The translations under genes and the position numbers were made by a program. A stretch of 64,000 nucleotides of DNA from the NCBI GenBank assembly GCA_003971905.1, contig RSEE01000153.1:53566-117565 (forward strand), read 5' to 3'. This document shows positions 11,380 through 21,042 of the stretch, one piece after another; position 1 is the stretch's first letter, and each line of letters starts with the position of its first letter. The notes under the pieces were generated by a model. It was not told the origin of the DNA. It was given only the letters and a program-made list of their open reading frames with translations, and made no database searches. The stretch comes from Moniliella sp. 'wahieum' (lineage: Eukaryota > Basidiomycota > Moniliellomycetes > Moniliellales > Moniliellaceae).

Positions 11380-13461
11380 ATGCCAACGCTGACCGTACGT
11401 GCTAGGTCCCTTGCCTCCTCTCTGTGCTGACTCCCTCCCCCCCATCCAGTGGCTGCCGACGACCAGCTGGCGTACGCCCACGTGGCGCCCACCGTTCCGT
11501 GTCCGACTCCGTCGTGCCTGCTGATGTCCACGACGATGTGTCTGCCGATGAGAAAAAGGGACTTCCCCTCGACCAAGAGGCGTCTGCCATCGAATACGCT
11601 CCCTCGGACGACGAGGCGGCCCACATGCCGACCCAGGAGGAGATTGATCCCTCCGTCGCCTCCCCGCCCCCGTCCTTGGCGGGCGTATGGTGTTGCCATG
11701 TGCGAGTTGGCCGAGCGCTTCTCGTACTACGGTGTGTCCAACGCCTTCACCAACTTTATCCAGCAGCCCCGGCCAGCCTACAGCGTTGGTGGTCGTACCG
11801 GTGCCAACCGCACGTCGGACGGTGTAACGGGTGCCCTCAACAAGGGACAGCGAGCTGCGTTTGGTATCACCACCTTCAACTCGTTCTGGGTGTACTGCAT
11901 GCCTCTTCTCGGTGCTTACCTCGCCGACTCATACTGGGGCCGGTTTAACACGATTCTCATCGCCCTCTGCATTGCCACCGTGGGCCACATTATCCTGATT
12001 GGTACGTGCGGTTTATCTCTGCTGCTTGATGGACGACATTGTTGGCTAACTTCCCTCCTCTTTTTAGTCAGTGCCTTGCCTCCCGTCATGGACAACCCCA
12101 ACGGTGCCTATGCGTGCCTGATTATTGCCATTGTTGTGTTGGTGTCGGTACCGGTTGGTTCAAATCTTCGGTCAGTCCTCTGATCGCCGAGCAGGTTACT
12201 GCGACCAAGATGCAGGTCACCACGCTGCCCAAGACCGGCGAGCGGGTCATCATTGACCCCAACCTGACCCTCGGCCGCCTGTTCATGTACTTCTACTTGT
12301 TCATCAACATTGGTGCCCTGGTCGGTCAGATTGGCATGGCCTACTCGGAGAAATATGTCGGTTTCTGGCTCGAGTACACCTTGCCCACCATTGTGTTCCT
12401 TACCTGCTTCCCCATTCTGTTGCTGTGGCGCAACAAGTACGTGCGTACCCCGCCTGCCGGCTCCCTTATGCCCTCGGCGGTACGCATCCTTTGGTTCTGC
12501 ACCAAGCCGTGCCTCACTTGGAATCCGGTCCGGATCTACAAGAACATGAAGGCGGATGACTTCTGGGACTATGCCCTTCCCAGCCGCTTCCCCCGAGACG
12601 CGCCCTCACTGGATGACCTTTGACGGTGTGGGTTATGGAGGTGCGGCGTGCGTACAAGGCGTGCCAAGTGTTCTGTCTCTTGCCCATCTACCAGCTTGCA
12701 TACAACCAAATGACCTCCAACCTCCTCTCCCAGGCGGCCACCATGCAGCTGCACGGTGTGCCCAACTCGATTGTCCAGAACTTGGACAGTCTCGCTATCT
12801 TGATTCTGGTTCCGATCCTCGATTACGGCCTGTACCCTATGCTCCGTCGCATGGGCTTGCGTATCTCGGCCCTGCAACGCATTGCGGTTGGGTTCCAGGT
12901 CGCTTCGCTGGCCATGGTCTACGCTGCGGTGACGCAACACTTTATCTACAAGAAGTCGGCTTGCGGCTACTACGCCGGCATGCGACACCAAGGCGCCGAT
13001 CAATGTATGGCAGCAGGCTGGCGCCTACATTCTGATCGCTACGTCGGAGCTGTTGGTGAATGTGCCGTCGTACGAGTATGCGTTCAACAAGGCCCCCAAG
13101 AACATGAAGTCATTTGTCATGGCTGTCCAACTGTTCATGTCGGCCGTCAGCTCGGCGTTGGGTGAGGCCTTCAACCCCATCAGCCAAGACCCCAAGCTGG
13201 TGGAGAACTACGCGATTGTCAGTGGCTTGTGCTGCGGTGGTGGTATTGTGTTCTGGTTGCGTACGTTGTCTGTCTCCGATCTGTCTGGTCTGTTGACACT
13301 GAAAACTGACCTTTGTTCTTGCTTGCTTAGTATTCTACAAGCTGGACCGCCAAGAGGAGAACCTCAACAACCTCGATCGCGAGGCGGAGCGTGTCAAAGA
13401 GCACCTCGAGCCACACCACGACGCACCGGCCGTGGAGGCTACGCCCGTATCGGAGAAGTGA
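11380..13461 (+). CDS. PTR2: Proton-dependent oligopeptide transporter (POT/PTR2 family)
   Basis: Plasma-membrane symporter that imports di- and tripeptides with protons. The start at 11380 gives MPTLT, then intron 1 (11395-11449), an acidic cytoplasmic head (ADEKKGLPLDQEASAIEY) and the transporter body. The family signatures are present: ELAERFSYYGVSNAFTNFIQ near 11706-11765, and FYLFINIGALVGQIGMAYSE near 12292-12350. Intron 2 is 12002-12067, intron 3 is 13261-13330. The last exon ends in a charged tail (KLDRQEENLNNLDREAERVK) with TGA at 13459-13461. The frame shifts by one base near 11680, 12140, 12600, 12620 and 12987, each restored by adding a single base. Several membrane helices are plain (for example ILILVPILDYGLYPML). 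Family membership is certain. Confidence 0.93.
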
Positions 13462-14743
13462 GGGGAGCACTTGCGCCTTCGCCTTGTCCCCCTTCCTACT
13501 TGTACCCTCATTTATGCGCCGACCTCGATTTTTGCCGTGCTTGGGTTGCCACTGTGGTGGCGTGTTAAGGAATGACGTGAATGATGGTCCTACCCGCTGA
13601 CGATCTTTCGGTTTGGGACACATGTCTTTCAGTCCCTTTTCCCCTTACTACACTGTATGTACTACTTGTTACCACGAAACTGCGTAAATATCTTTTCTGT
13701 GCATAGTTGCTAGCCTTTGTACTGCAACCTCAACTAAAGCTGTGCCTGCGTCATCGACTTGGTGATTGACGGTGGATCATTCACGTTCTGATGTGCCAAA
13801 CAAATACTAGATGAATATCGCATGTGCCTCACTTGCATTTTGCCCATTCTCTCCCGTGCCAAATTGCGCATCTCAACATTCGCCGAATCACTTTCAGGAG
13901 CGCGGACGTTACGAGGCGATGAGAATGGTTGAGCCAATATTCATGTGAGGTCTCGTAGATCACTCGATATGCCATGAGGCATATATTGCAGGACTACCCA
14001 CTATCAGATCGTTCGAGTTGAGGTGAGCTCTCCACCTCCACGGTGTGGTTTGTCCCTTGTTGGCAGTGTGGCTACAGACGGTTTCACCCTTGAAGATCCC
14101 CCCCCTGTAGCCTGCGTCTATTGTTGATCTGATCGGATATGAAAACGACGACTGCAGTGGCCACCCCAAAGCAGATAGAGAGGTAACCGGTAATTATATA
14201 ACAATTATAGTAGCTTACTGCTAATCAACTATACACATCAAGTCACTACTAAAGAGGATTTGCTGAATTCATCCGGAGAGAGGACGACTCAATTCAATCC
14301 GAGAACGCCACGGTAGGAGAAAGGGGTGACAGGAGAACCGAACGAAAAGGAACCGGTTCGAGAAAACATGGCATCCGACAGGGTCGGATGCGTCCGGCAG
14401 TTGACCGGATGAACCAAATGATTTGGTCGGTGTATGCTCCAAAAATGGCGCAGATGAAGAGTAGGACGATAAACCCTAAGGCAGGGCCGAGGGAGCGATG
14501 TGCTCGACTTCGTTAAATCTTTCCTTCGGATCGCTCATCAGGAGAGGGGGTCCACTCCCCACATGTTGCCAACCCATTTGTTGGCGTGGGGTACACAATA
14601 GGAGTGTTGGACATCTTTTCCTTCCATACACTCAACGCCCCCAATGAATGCTGTATCTGTGGCGTTGGGGCGCTGGGCCGAGCGAACCGGGCCTGGGCGC
14701 TGATCCAAAACAAAAGTTCAAGTAAAAGTAAGCCGGGTAGCAG
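13462..14743. other. Intergenic region between PTR2 and the kinase-like gene
   Basis: Both flanking genes end here, so this should be 3' flanking sequence. It is less GC-rich than its surroundings, especially 13660-13760 and 14180-14260. No reading frame of note and no clear repeat. Confidence 0.4.
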
Positions 14744-16500
14744 TTACTGCGGCAGGTGAATGTTGCGTGGGTAGTCCGTGCCGCTTTGGAGGTCAAAGAA
14801 CGGTGCTTCAAAGCCTCCTGGACCGAGATGCGCAGACTGGGGTCGGGCTCGAGAAGTTGATCGACAAGGTCCCGGAAGCAAACGTCGTAGGTCATGTACT
14901 TCGCTTCGTTCTGGTGGTACGGGTACCGAGAAAGTGGGGTGGAGGGGATCGTCTTGGTGGTGCGCACAGTGCCATCGGGGAAGAAGAGCTGCTGACGATT
15001 GTCGGCGGGAAGGTTGGCCAGCAGGCTGTTGGGCATCACACCGAGCGCGCTCTGCATCTGCGCCAAGAGGAGTGTGTCGCTGGCCTCAAAGGCGTGCTTC
15101 TGCTTTGTACTGGTTGTACGCCTCCGGCGTTGGCCAAACATCGCGCTGATGGGGTCCAAATGGCAGCTTGCCCGTCATCAGCTGCAGCATCACACCCAGC
15201 TGCCCACATGTCGAGGGGAGCCGACCAGGCGTGGGTGCCAAGCAGAGCCTCGGGTGGAAGGTAGGCCTTGGGAAGCGCACTCGGTTTGGTGCTGGGGCGA
15301 ATGCGGATGTTACCCGCACCAGTCATATGGACCATTGGCGAAGAGAGGAACGGAACCACCTCGCCATTCTTGGAGGGATTGGGGATGAGAGCGGCGGCGG
15401 TGCTGTCGAACCGAATGTGTTCTGCGGTCAGATTGCCATGGACAAAACCCTGGTCATGAAGGGAGGGCTAGAAAGAGCAGGAGTTGCTTCATGATGGCCT
15501 GGATGTGCTCCAGTGGGAGCCCACGTCCGTGGAGGTCATGCTTGATAAAGCGGTCGAGCGTGCAAGCCTTGTTGTCAAACACGATGCAAAGGCGGTCGTG
15601 GTTGTAGAGAAACACCTCGCGCACGTGCACCCAGCCAATGACGTCCGGCTTCATGGCCCCCACTGCATGCAGGATCCGTGCCTGGCGCATACTCTCGGCA
15701 CGCATGTCCGTAGCGGTGTGGCTGACATTGATCACCATCTCTTGGTTGGTGACCATATCGTGGGCCAGCATTGCATGTCCATAGGGGGTCTTGCCACGGT
15801 CCCCGGTAATGATGTATCGCTGCGCCAGAAGATAGGCGCAGCGGTCGCTCCGAGAAAAGCGGAGGACGGGGCCAATGACTTGGGTGCCACCAATGCTGGC
15901 GAGATTATCCAGTTCCACTGGATCGGCTTGCACCTGGTCGGCAACAGAAGGCTGCACGTGAAGTTCAGGGTTAGCTTCCACGTTGTGGGTGCATATAGGG
16001 GAGAGAGGACGTACGCTTGGATTTTCATTGGGATAGGGTGAGAAATAATGGGTGGTATTGTGGTTTTCAGCGATGCGAGCATGCTTCACTTGGTGCCGTT
16101 TGGGTGCCGGTGTGCCAAAGTGGCAAAGACGTTCTCATTCGCGCGCTTTCGCAGCACGGGAGGGGGCGTAGTGGCGGGTACAACCGTGGAAGCGGTGGCA
16201 ATGGCGGCAGGTGGTGCTGCTGCGCCACCAGGCGTCCGATGAGGAACAGCGCCGGTGGCATGGCGCCGGCGTGGCAGATTGCAAATCGGCCGGGGCATCG
16301 GAACGGAGCGGGGACGGCGCAGGGAGAGCAGTGGGGAGCAATGGCGCCGCGGCCGCCGGGCGTGGGAGGGAAGGGATAAGGCAAGGACGGAGGAGGGTGC
16401 TGGCTTTGTGCCCCTTGTGCGGGAGGGCCTGCTTGAGGCGTGGGCCAAGCTGGCCGACGCGCGGGCGGCGGGAGAAGGCAGACGACTTGAGCGGGGTCAT
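14744..16500 (-). CDS. Protein-kinase-fold protein lacking catalytic residues (probable pseudokinase)
   Basis: On the minus strand an alanine- and proline-rich head starts at 16500 (MTPLKSSAFSRRPRVGQLGP). It passes through VLRKRANENVFATLAHRH and, after a probable intron at about 15962-16024 (GTACGTCC..GTGCAG), enters a kinase-like domain. The strand expected to hold the ATP-binding lysine reads NQEMVINVSHTATD (AAT, Asn, in the lysine place). The catalytic loop reads LHDQGFVHGNLTAEHIRF (HGN instead of HRD). No DFG follows. The activation-segment end and helix F are good (AYLPPEALLGTHAWSAPLDM, then LMTGKLPFG), and the C-lobe closes with LLEPDPSLRISVQEALKHR. With one base added near 14815 it ends HRFFDLQSGTDYPRNIHLPQ at TAA (14744-14746). 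Further one-base breaks lie near 15085, 15190, 15465 and 16090. The family within the kinase superfamily is not recognised. Confidence 0.65.
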
Positions 16501-17074
16501 TGCAGATGCTGTGTTTCGTTTGCCGGCGTCGCAGGAATGAAGGCAGGCGGTGGTGGGGAAAGAAGAGGGCCAGATGGCGGCGTGCAGGCCTTTTATGCGG
16601 CCATCAGGGAGGGAGCGGCGTGGTCGAGGCTCAGGCGCTCAGGTGCCCTCGGAGCACTGCTGGGCCCGCCTGGGCACAGCGCCAGTGCCTGGCATGCGAG
16701 GCGTACTTTAGGCGCACACAGTGACGCTGTGCGGCCAGTTTGGGCTGGTGGGGTGGCGGCAGGGGGGCAGTGCGTGCGCGGATTGTTGATGTATGATGCA
16801 TGATGTATGGATGATAGGCGATCGATAGGCGGGGCCCCATTGAAATATCAGTAGGTGTGATGCATGCGATTTGTCTCATTTTTGTACCAGTTGACCTGTT
16901 GGGATAGCCAGTCCCATTTTTGAGACACATCCTCCCACTCATATGCCTCCAACATACATCCTCTGCCGCAATGAACGCTTTGCTGTGAGATCTGGGACCG
17001 TATGAGCCAGTGACCGAAGGCATTTTTGGCCAAACGTACCAGTCACCTCGTGGCTCTAAAAGGCCCAGCCTCTA
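16501..17074. other. Intergenic region, GC-rich then ordinary
   Basis: 16501-16800 is GC-rich and probably promoter of the kinase-like gene. 16790-16830 has GATGTATGATGCATGATG-type words. 16848-17033 holds a short minus-strand frame (DVSQKWDWLSQQVNWYKNET) that resembles nothing I know. Confidence 0.35.
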
Positions 17075-18260
17075 ATCTCTACTCTGCGTCCATATCATTG
17101 ACAGAGCTTAAAGCTGGGACAGGGGGAACGCTACGTGTAAACCGAACCGTTCATCTTGAGGAGGTTACTTGGAAGCGCCACCAAGGTTAAGGAACCAGGG
17201 GGATCGCCAGGATATCAGAACCCTCTGGTTCTCGCTATCCGGTCCCGTACCTAATAGGTAGCGCGTGTGGACACGGATGAAGGTGGTTACGAGGAACCAT
17301 TTCCATTGAGGCTGAGTAGCCAAATCCTTCCCATGCGCAAACATATTGCCCGCTGTCTTGATGCCGTAGTATCCTCGCGTCGTCAAAACTAGGGGGAAAA
17401 GCGGATCTTGAGAGTGCGTCCCTGGCACTTGGCGTTCTTGTCGCATTCTGCTTGTTCCAGCAGCCGAAGCAGCTCCTTTCCCCGCGTTCCAAAGGCGTCG
17501 CAGTGCTCTCATGTACCACTCTCTGGTACGCGCTCTGCGCCTCCAGCGTTCCCGTGTCGCGCAGCATGTGGTCTACCTCCATTCCAGATCCTCCGAGTGC
17601 TCCGGGCCACATCACGCGGTAGTCAGTGCGCTGTGCCCTCCGTCCGCGCTTCGTTCCATCCCCTTCTTCCACAGTAGGTTCGTTGCGGACGTGGGTGTCG
17701 GAGATGGAGCGCACGAGCTGGAGAGTGGGCTCCAGGACTGCCTCATGCAACGCACTAAACTTGGCCTGGGAGCTGGTGCAAGCCATGATGTGCTCCAGCG
17801 AGGACATAACGCCGCACTTGTACATGCTGCGCGTGGAGCGGCACAGCGTGCGGAGCTGGAGACCAACCTGAACCTGCTGGTCAGAGAACTTGAGGCACGG
17901 GGCGGACGGAATGACGGAGAGCCAATTGTGGCTCAGCGGGTTGCTGCGCTCTCAACCACATGGCGACCATCGGCAGCGTCGAGCTTCTGAAGCAGCTCCT
18001 GTCGATGACTCTGCTCCCACATCGCCCGGCAACGCTGGCGTTGTTTCGTAAATGCGTTGGCCGTAGCCGTTTGCGGTCCCGACCGGTCAACATAGGTGGG
18101 AATAAGGAAGTCGTTGACCTCGTTGGCCGCGGCACGGGCGTGGGGCGCAATATACGAGTAAAGCGGGCTGCCACATCCTCCCATCCGGAGAGGCAGGTAT
18201 ATGATCTCGCTTGTGATGAGTGCTGCGACCCTCACGCGCTCACGTGTCACTGTGACATCA
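17075..18260 (-). mobile_element. LINE (non-LTR) retrotransposon remnant, C-terminal part of the reverse transcriptase protein plus 3' end
   Basis: On the minus strand, YLPLRMGGCGSPLYSYIAPH (about 18195-18140) matches the end of LINE reverse transcriptases (LPxRxGGLG..). It is followed by NWLSVIPSAPCLKFSDQQVQ and a C-x..H-x4-C-like segment (MYKCGVMSSLEHIMACTS, 17825-17772), as in the C-terminal region of such proteins. Downstream are HEAVLEPTLQL and, in shifting frames, ELLRLLEQAECDKNAK. The coding sequence is broken by frame shifts. Beyond 17200 a non-coding 3' end ends near 17075 with a GACAGAGCTTAAAG-type word. Parts are repeated at 27835-28290 and 49022-49192. Confidence 0.75.
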
Positions 18261-18464
18261 CACCTGCTCCTCAGCCCGGTGCAATTGTGACATAACCAAA
18301 CCCTAACTGTCGTTTCACCGCTAGTTCACATTAAACTCTTCATAAAGTAGGCATAGCGGCACTGCATGCCGCAGCGCTACCGTAACCCTATTCATTTCCG
18401 TCCTCGCCCGATCAGTCCGTGAGGGAACCAGCGGTTACCACTGCAGCACCACCAAGCCGTCAAG
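18261..18464 (+). promoter_or_regulatory. Probable promoter and leader of RPL18
   Basis: Two hundred bases between the LINE remnant and the RPL18 start. It contains AACCCTAACTG near 18298-18308 and CGTAACCCTA near 18380, related to elements often seen before fungal ribosomal-protein genes, and a C/T-rich leader. The link to regulation is inference. Confidence 0.35.
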
Positions 18465-19119
18465 ATGGTAAGTCGTCGCTGCAGCGTCAGCACCAGGCAT
18501 CGCATCCCCGCAGACAGGAAAGATTTGGACTGACATGGTTTCCTACTAGGGTGTGGACATCGCCAAGAAGCACGTCAAGAAGGGCAACCGCACTGCCCCC
18601 AAGTCGGAGGACCCTTACCTCCTCCTCTTGGTCAAGCTCTACCGCTATCTTGCCCGCCGCTCGGGCAGCAAGTTCAACAAGGCCATCCTCAAGCGCCTGT
18701 ATATGAGCAAGGTCAACCGCCCTCCCGTCTCGCTCTCGCGTCTGATTTACCTGACGCGCAACGCGGGCACGACTGGCGCTGATGCCAAGACTGTCGCTGT
18801 GGTGGGCACCATTACCGACGACAACCGCCTTCTCGAGGTTCCCCGTATCTCGGTTGCCGCCCTGCGCTTCACGAAGACTGCCCGCGCCCGTATCTTGGCT
18901 GCTGGCGGTGAAGCCCTGACTTTCGACCAGCTCGCTCTCCGTGCCCCCACGGGCAAGAACGTGGTGCTTATCCGCGGCCCTAAGAACGCCCGCGAGGCTG
19001 TGAAGCACTTTGGCATGGGCCCTCACTCGAACGCGAAGCCCTATGTTCGTGGTAACGGCAAGTCTCGCAAGCGTGAGATGGCCCGTGGCCGCCGCAAGTC
19101 GCGTGGCTTCAAGGTGTAA
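18465..19119 (+). CDS. RPL18: 60S ribosomal protein L18 (eL18)
   Basis: Structural protein of the large cytosolic ribosomal subunit. The start codon ATG (18465-18467) is split from the rest by an intron at 18468-18549 (GTAAGT..TACTAG), a placement common in fungal ribosomal-protein genes. Exon 2 runs from 18550 and gives [20 protein letters not shown], then [30 protein letters not shown] and the basic tail [17 protein letters not shown], ending TAA at 19119. Total 190 residues, the usual length. The whole exon is open without a break, unlike ATP2. Confidence 0.96.
18468..18549 (+). other. Intron immediately after the start codon of RPL18
   Basis: 82-base intron with donor GTAAGT, a TGACATGG-type branch region and acceptor TACTAG. 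It leaves a first coding exon of exactly one codon. Confidence 0.85.
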
Positions 19120-20026
19120 ACTGCCGAGAGGATCAGTTTTCGTTGATGGCTGTGTGAGGCAAACTAGTGTTGATTTTGTCTTGAACCTTTTGGATGTGCT
19201 GCGAGTGGCAGCGTCCACCCCCCTCCCCAAAACTCTCCATCTTGCCCCGCTAACACGGGACATGATGCTCTTCCACGAGCCGGACTCGGGTCCTGCTCGG
19301 TCGGATGCCTCTTATGCTCGCTATGAAAGGGACAGGGCAAGCTATCAATTGCCTGCTTTGGTCCAGTGCATGCACTTGCGAACCACACCGCCTCCTGGCC
19401 GGATCCGTAGACCTTTCCGCGGCTGTTAGCAGGTGGCTGGTGGAATGCCATGTACACAGGGAATGTAGCGTTGAAAGATTTGGTATAATTGCTTCAGCTC
19501 TACATGCTCGTTCTACACTTGGTGGGATACTGTTTTGTGCAACCGCCTTGTGCTGTTCGGCGGCACGTTCAACAGCTATGAGCGTTGTGACTACTTCGCC
19601 TCTCGTGGGGCAGGAGGCAGCCGAGTGCGCACCTGTGCTCACTAAGGAGTGGCTAGCGGCGTTGGCACTTCTGATAGCACTGTCGCTGGGCCGAGTAGGT
19701 GGCGATTCTGGTGACCGACCTTTGTATACCGCGTGGCAACTGTCTGACCAACAATGTAAGCAGCAGGTAGGCCAGTAGACGGGCCTGCCAGACAGGAGAA
19801 ACGACATGGCTGTGATGTTGGGTGCTCGGCTCCTGTGTTTGCCAACAACCAACAGGCAAGGAGGCGGAACGGTGCCGGGCGGAACGCGGGGCAGCGGCAT
19901 TAATAATTGAAGCAGTGGAGCTGCTCTTCCAGGTCTGACAGCTATAGTCGCACGGCAGCCAAGCTCGAGGGTGCTCCGCCAACCGCCCAGTCCATCAACT
20001 TGCCGGCCTGCCTGTCCATCTCTGTC
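19120..20026. other. Intergenic region between RPL18 and ACP1
   Basis: No gene recognised on either strand. A long minus-strand frame at 19250-19900 is rich in Pro, Ser and Arg without any motif and is probably fortuitous. It must hold the RPL18 3' end and the ACP1 promoter. Confidence 0.4.
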
Positions 20027-20624
20027 ATGCTGCCGACCGTGTCCGTTTCCCGATCGGCTACAAGCGCACTGCGCACTGCGGCTCTTCGTGCGCCCATGGC
20101 GGCACGCGTGGCTGCCAGCCGTGTGTCGATGAACACCGTTGCGCTCGCCCCTCCACGGCCAATGCTTCTTGCATCAGCGCGCACTGCTCTTCCCCACCGT
20201 ATCGGCTGCCATGATGGTGCGCTGCTATAGCGATGCTGGCCCTCCCTCGCGGGAGCAGATTACCGAGCGCATCTTCAACCTTTGCAAGGGTTTGAAAAGG
20301 CGGACCACACCAAGATCGCACCCGAATCCTACCTTGAGGCCGATCTGGGCCTTGATAGCCTCGACGTGATCGATGTTATTATGGAGATGGAGTTTGAGTT
20401 TGACCTTGCGATGGAGGACGAGGATGTGCTGATGATCGAGACGGTGAAGGACATGATCGACTATGTCGAGTCGGTGCCCAAGGTATGTGTTCTGGTTGCT
20501 GTGCGTGGTGGTGGATGGCGTTGACTGACGGGTGGGTGTGCAGCGCTCTGAGGCGGCAAAACGGACAGGCCTGGTCTCGGCCGCAATGATAAGCTTATCC
20601 CAGTTCAAGCTGTCAATGTACTAG
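20027..20624 (+). CDS. ACP1: Mitochondrial acyl carrier protein
   Basis: Carries acyl chains on a phosphopantetheine arm for mitochondrial type II fatty-acid synthesis and lipoate supply. It is also a complex I-associated subunit in many fungi. The start at 20027 gives MLPTVSVSRSATSALRTAAL, a typical import sequence rich in Arg, Ser and Ala without acids. The ACP domain reads EQITERIFNLCKGFEKADHT (one base missing near 20292), then YLEADLGLDSLDVIDVIMEM. The serine in DSLD is the attachment site. The domain ends in DEDVLMIETVKDMIDYVES. An intron at 20483-20543 is followed by a short C-terminal exon ending TAG at 20624. The frame also shifts once between the presequence and RCYSDAG (about 20150-20210). 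Identity of the domain is firm; the start is an inference from the presequence. Confidence 0.88.
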
Positions 20625-21042
20625 CATGTGTTCTTCTGCATCGACAGCGACAGGCACGCATCCCACTGGGGCCACCCTTTCCTACCCGCACGCGTGGCAT
20701 ACAGCGACGACTGCACACACACATAGCACCCTCGCCCTCCATCATTGTCCATGCCGACCTGCCCTTCGACGGCCCGACGGCTGGCGCCAGCAGCGGCACG
20801 GCCATGTCGAGGGGGCGAATGGACCCCACATGAGCCTCAAGCCTCAAGCACTCATGCGCTCCCTCCAACCCCACGTGAAATATTGAACGGGAGCGACGCC
20901 CGGAATTTGGGCGGGGGCGGAACGGGGTTGAGAAGATCCGGCGTTTCCCGAGCACAAGAAAGTGGCGCGGACTGCCTCGCCTTCTCCTTCCACACCTCCC
21001 GCCCGCCCGGCCTCGCCTGCCTGCTCGCTTGTGTTGGACGCC
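20625..21042. other. Region between ACP1 and MEF1
   Basis: No gene recognised. GC-rich, with a C/T-rich stretch just before the MEF1 start (20980-21030) that is probably its leader. A frame continuous with MEF1 reaches back to 20962, but the targeting-like sequence begins at 21043. Confidence 0.4.

Noticed and set aside
10689-11699. Long overlapping open frames on both strands before PTR2
   Set aside because: No domain or splice logic, and the minus-strand frame overlaps the start of PTR2. Explained by GC content.
18298-18390. AACCCTAA-like words suggesting a telomere
   Set aside because: Only isolated single words before RPL18, no tandem array; such words also occur in ribosomal-protein gene promoters.
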